NCBI GenBank assembly: GCA_001774995.1
Contig: MFBO01000036.1
Coordinates: 43,671-48,686 of the forward strand
Direction of reading: 5' to 3'
DNA length: 5,016 bases
Origin: Candidatus Curtissbacteria bacterium RIFCSPLOWO2_01_FULL_38_11b
Lineage (GTDB): Bacteria > Patescibacteriota > Microgenomatia > Curtissbacterales > GWA2-41-24
Shown: positions 4,673 to 5,016 of the stretch, piece by piece
Layout of the letters: each line of letters starts with the position of its first letter
Numbering within the stretch: the stretch's first letter is position 1
Notes under the pieces: generated by a model
Seen by the model: only the letters and a program-made list of their open reading frames with translations
The model's database searches: none
What the model was told of the DNA's origin: nothing
Made by a program: the position numbers and the translations under genes

Positions 4673-4855
4673 CTAGGGAGCATAAGAACCCACGAATGGG
4701 GGCAACTTCATCAAAAATACCTTATCTTTTGTTTTTTGAAGAGCCTTTAATAAACCTTTATAGGTATCGGATGAAAAAATCACCTCAGTCTTCTTCTCAT
4801 CAAGAGCGATCCATTTATTTGAATAATTTTCTAATCCTTTTATTTGCCTTTTCAT
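4673..4855 (-). CDS. Small DUF5678-like protein upstream of the protease
   Basis: The 60-residue product has the pattern NKWIALDEKKTEVIFSSDTY (13-32), then a helix (about 33-45), then VFLMKLPPFVGSYAP. This matches the general outline of DUF5678-type small proteins: a W-(V/I)-A-L strand, a short turn, a helix, and a hydrophobic strand ending in a Pro-Pro segment. It has no signal peptide or membrane helix. Similar small proteins are, as far as I recall, found next to retropepsin-like genes, so it may be the partner, regulator or substrate-presenting subunit of the protease; no function is established from sequence. The ATG at 4855 is preceded by AAAGG only two bases away, too close for a normal Shine-Dalgarno, and by a consensus TATAAT nine bases away, which suggests a leaderless or near-leaderless mRNA. 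It ends in TAG immediately followed by the protease ATG. Confidence 0.75.
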   Translation of the reverse strand: MKRQIKGLENYSNKWIALDEKKTEVIFSSDTYKGLLKALQKTKDKVFLMKLPPFVGSYAP

Positions 4856-4863
4856 AGCCTTTT

Positions 4864-4869
4864 ATTATA
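4864..4869 (-). promoter_or_regulatory. Consensus -10 box of the small protein/protease pair
   Basis: TATAAT on the minus strand ends eight bases before the ATG at 4855. A transcript starting about seven bases past the box would begin within two or three bases of the start codon. No good -35 lies at the usual distance (an A-run is there); TTGACC is present but only seven bases from the box. The exact hexamer and its position favour a leaderless promoter, though AT-rich sequence makes chance matches common. Confidence 0.45.
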
Positions 4870-4870
4870 G

Positions 4871-4975
4871 TACAACGGTCAAATAATTTTTTCTAATATA
4901 GAGGCTAAACTGCTTGCATTTCAACTTGAAGCGTTAAATAATCACTTAAACATAAGCCAATCTCGTACAATTTAA
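4871..4975 (+). pseudogene. Small coding fragment, copy B
   Basis: The product is not recognised. A frame open from 4871 to a TAA at 4973-4975 encodes a 34-residue stretch containing EAKLLAFQLEALNNHLN (4901-4951), related to copy A on the far side of the protease module. It has no ATG, GTG or TTG start. After the conserved block the reading frame differs from copy A by a small deletion, since both share ACAATTTA (4236-4243 and 4967-4974) but in different frames. Nucleotide similarity also extends upstream (ACAACG then GTCA..ATAA in both). It is best read as a decayed duplicate. Its end overlaps the stop of a possible minus-strand gene at the window edge. Confidence 0.45.
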
Positions 4976-5016
4976 CCACCAATACGACGCATAGTATCAA
5001 TAGTATTTACGCCCCC
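4972..5016 (-). CDS. Possible 3' end of a gene entering from the right edge
   Basis: On the minus strand one frame is open from the window edge to a TAA at 4972-4974 and ends ...GVNTIDTMRRIGG. The other two minus-strand frames are closed by stops within the first few codons from the edge. Fourteen codons are too few to identify a family. The position mirrors the retropepsin gene, which also ends where a copy of the coding fragment (A) ends. It could equally be chance. Confidence 0.25.
   Translation of the reverse strand, partial: GGVNTIDTMRRIGG

Noticed and set aside
4446..4676. Plus-strand frame opposite the protease
   Set aside because: It is antisense to the DSGA-containing frame and has no recognisable motif or start signal.
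4087..4975. Integron attC sites flanking the protease module
   Set aside because: The flanking copies show codon-position bias typical of coding sequence and lack convincing GTTRRRY/RYYYAAC core boxes in the right arrangement.
1..5016. CRISPR array or insertion sequence with transposase
   Set aside because: No regularly spaced direct repeats and no transposase-like reading frame are visible on either strand.

Overview
The window is AT-rich bacterial DNA with compact, often SD-poor genes, tRNAs with encoded CCA ends, and the neighbours rpmA and parB. The short L27, the small signal peptidase I, the Wzy-like membrane protein and a retropepsin/small-protein pair together suggest a Candidate Phyla Radiation (Patescibacteria) genome, perhaps Microgenomates-like. 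This assignment is inference. UGA works as a stop here (it ends parB), which argues against the UGA-recoding lineages.

Layout. (1) 4-1100, plus strand: rpmA (ribosomal protein L27) and parB (chromosome partitioning CTPase/DNA-binding protein), probably one transcript. (2) 1023-1634, minus strand: lepB (signal peptidase I), convergent with parB and overlapping its 3' end by 78 bases. (3) 1635-1992: a regulatory and RNA region. It holds a palindrome in front of lepB, then an intact tRNA-Val(CAC) lying inside a second tRNA-like gene. The two halves of the outer gene (from 1700, and to about 1857) still pair through a complete 7-bp acceptor stem. Two hairpins follow, the second a good intrinsic terminator. 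(4) 1993-3192, plus strand: a polytopic O-antigen ligase/polymerase-like (Wzy_C family) protein. (5) 3194-3910, minus strand: a membrane-anchored protein with two Ig-like beta-sandwich domains, ending one base from the wzy stop. Upstream of it on the same strand is tRNA-Thr(CGT), which has a good sigma70-type promoter. (6) 4047-5016: an accessory segment. A two-gene minus-strand module (a 60-residue DUF5678-like protein, then a single-domain retropepsin-like aspartyl protease, with stop and start codons abutting) is bracketed by two diverged same-orientation copies of a small coding fragment, AK(I/L)LA(L/F)QLEAL. One copy is interrupted by a palindromic repeat whose core also forms the tRNA terminator at 1902-1929. 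A possible gene end runs off the right edge.

The housekeeping genes act in translation, segregation and secretion. The Wzy-like and Ig-like proteins probably belong to the cell surface. The items most worth a second look are the tRNA within a tRNA, the fragment-flanked protease module, and the hairpin repeat that appears both as a terminator and inside a broken reading frame.
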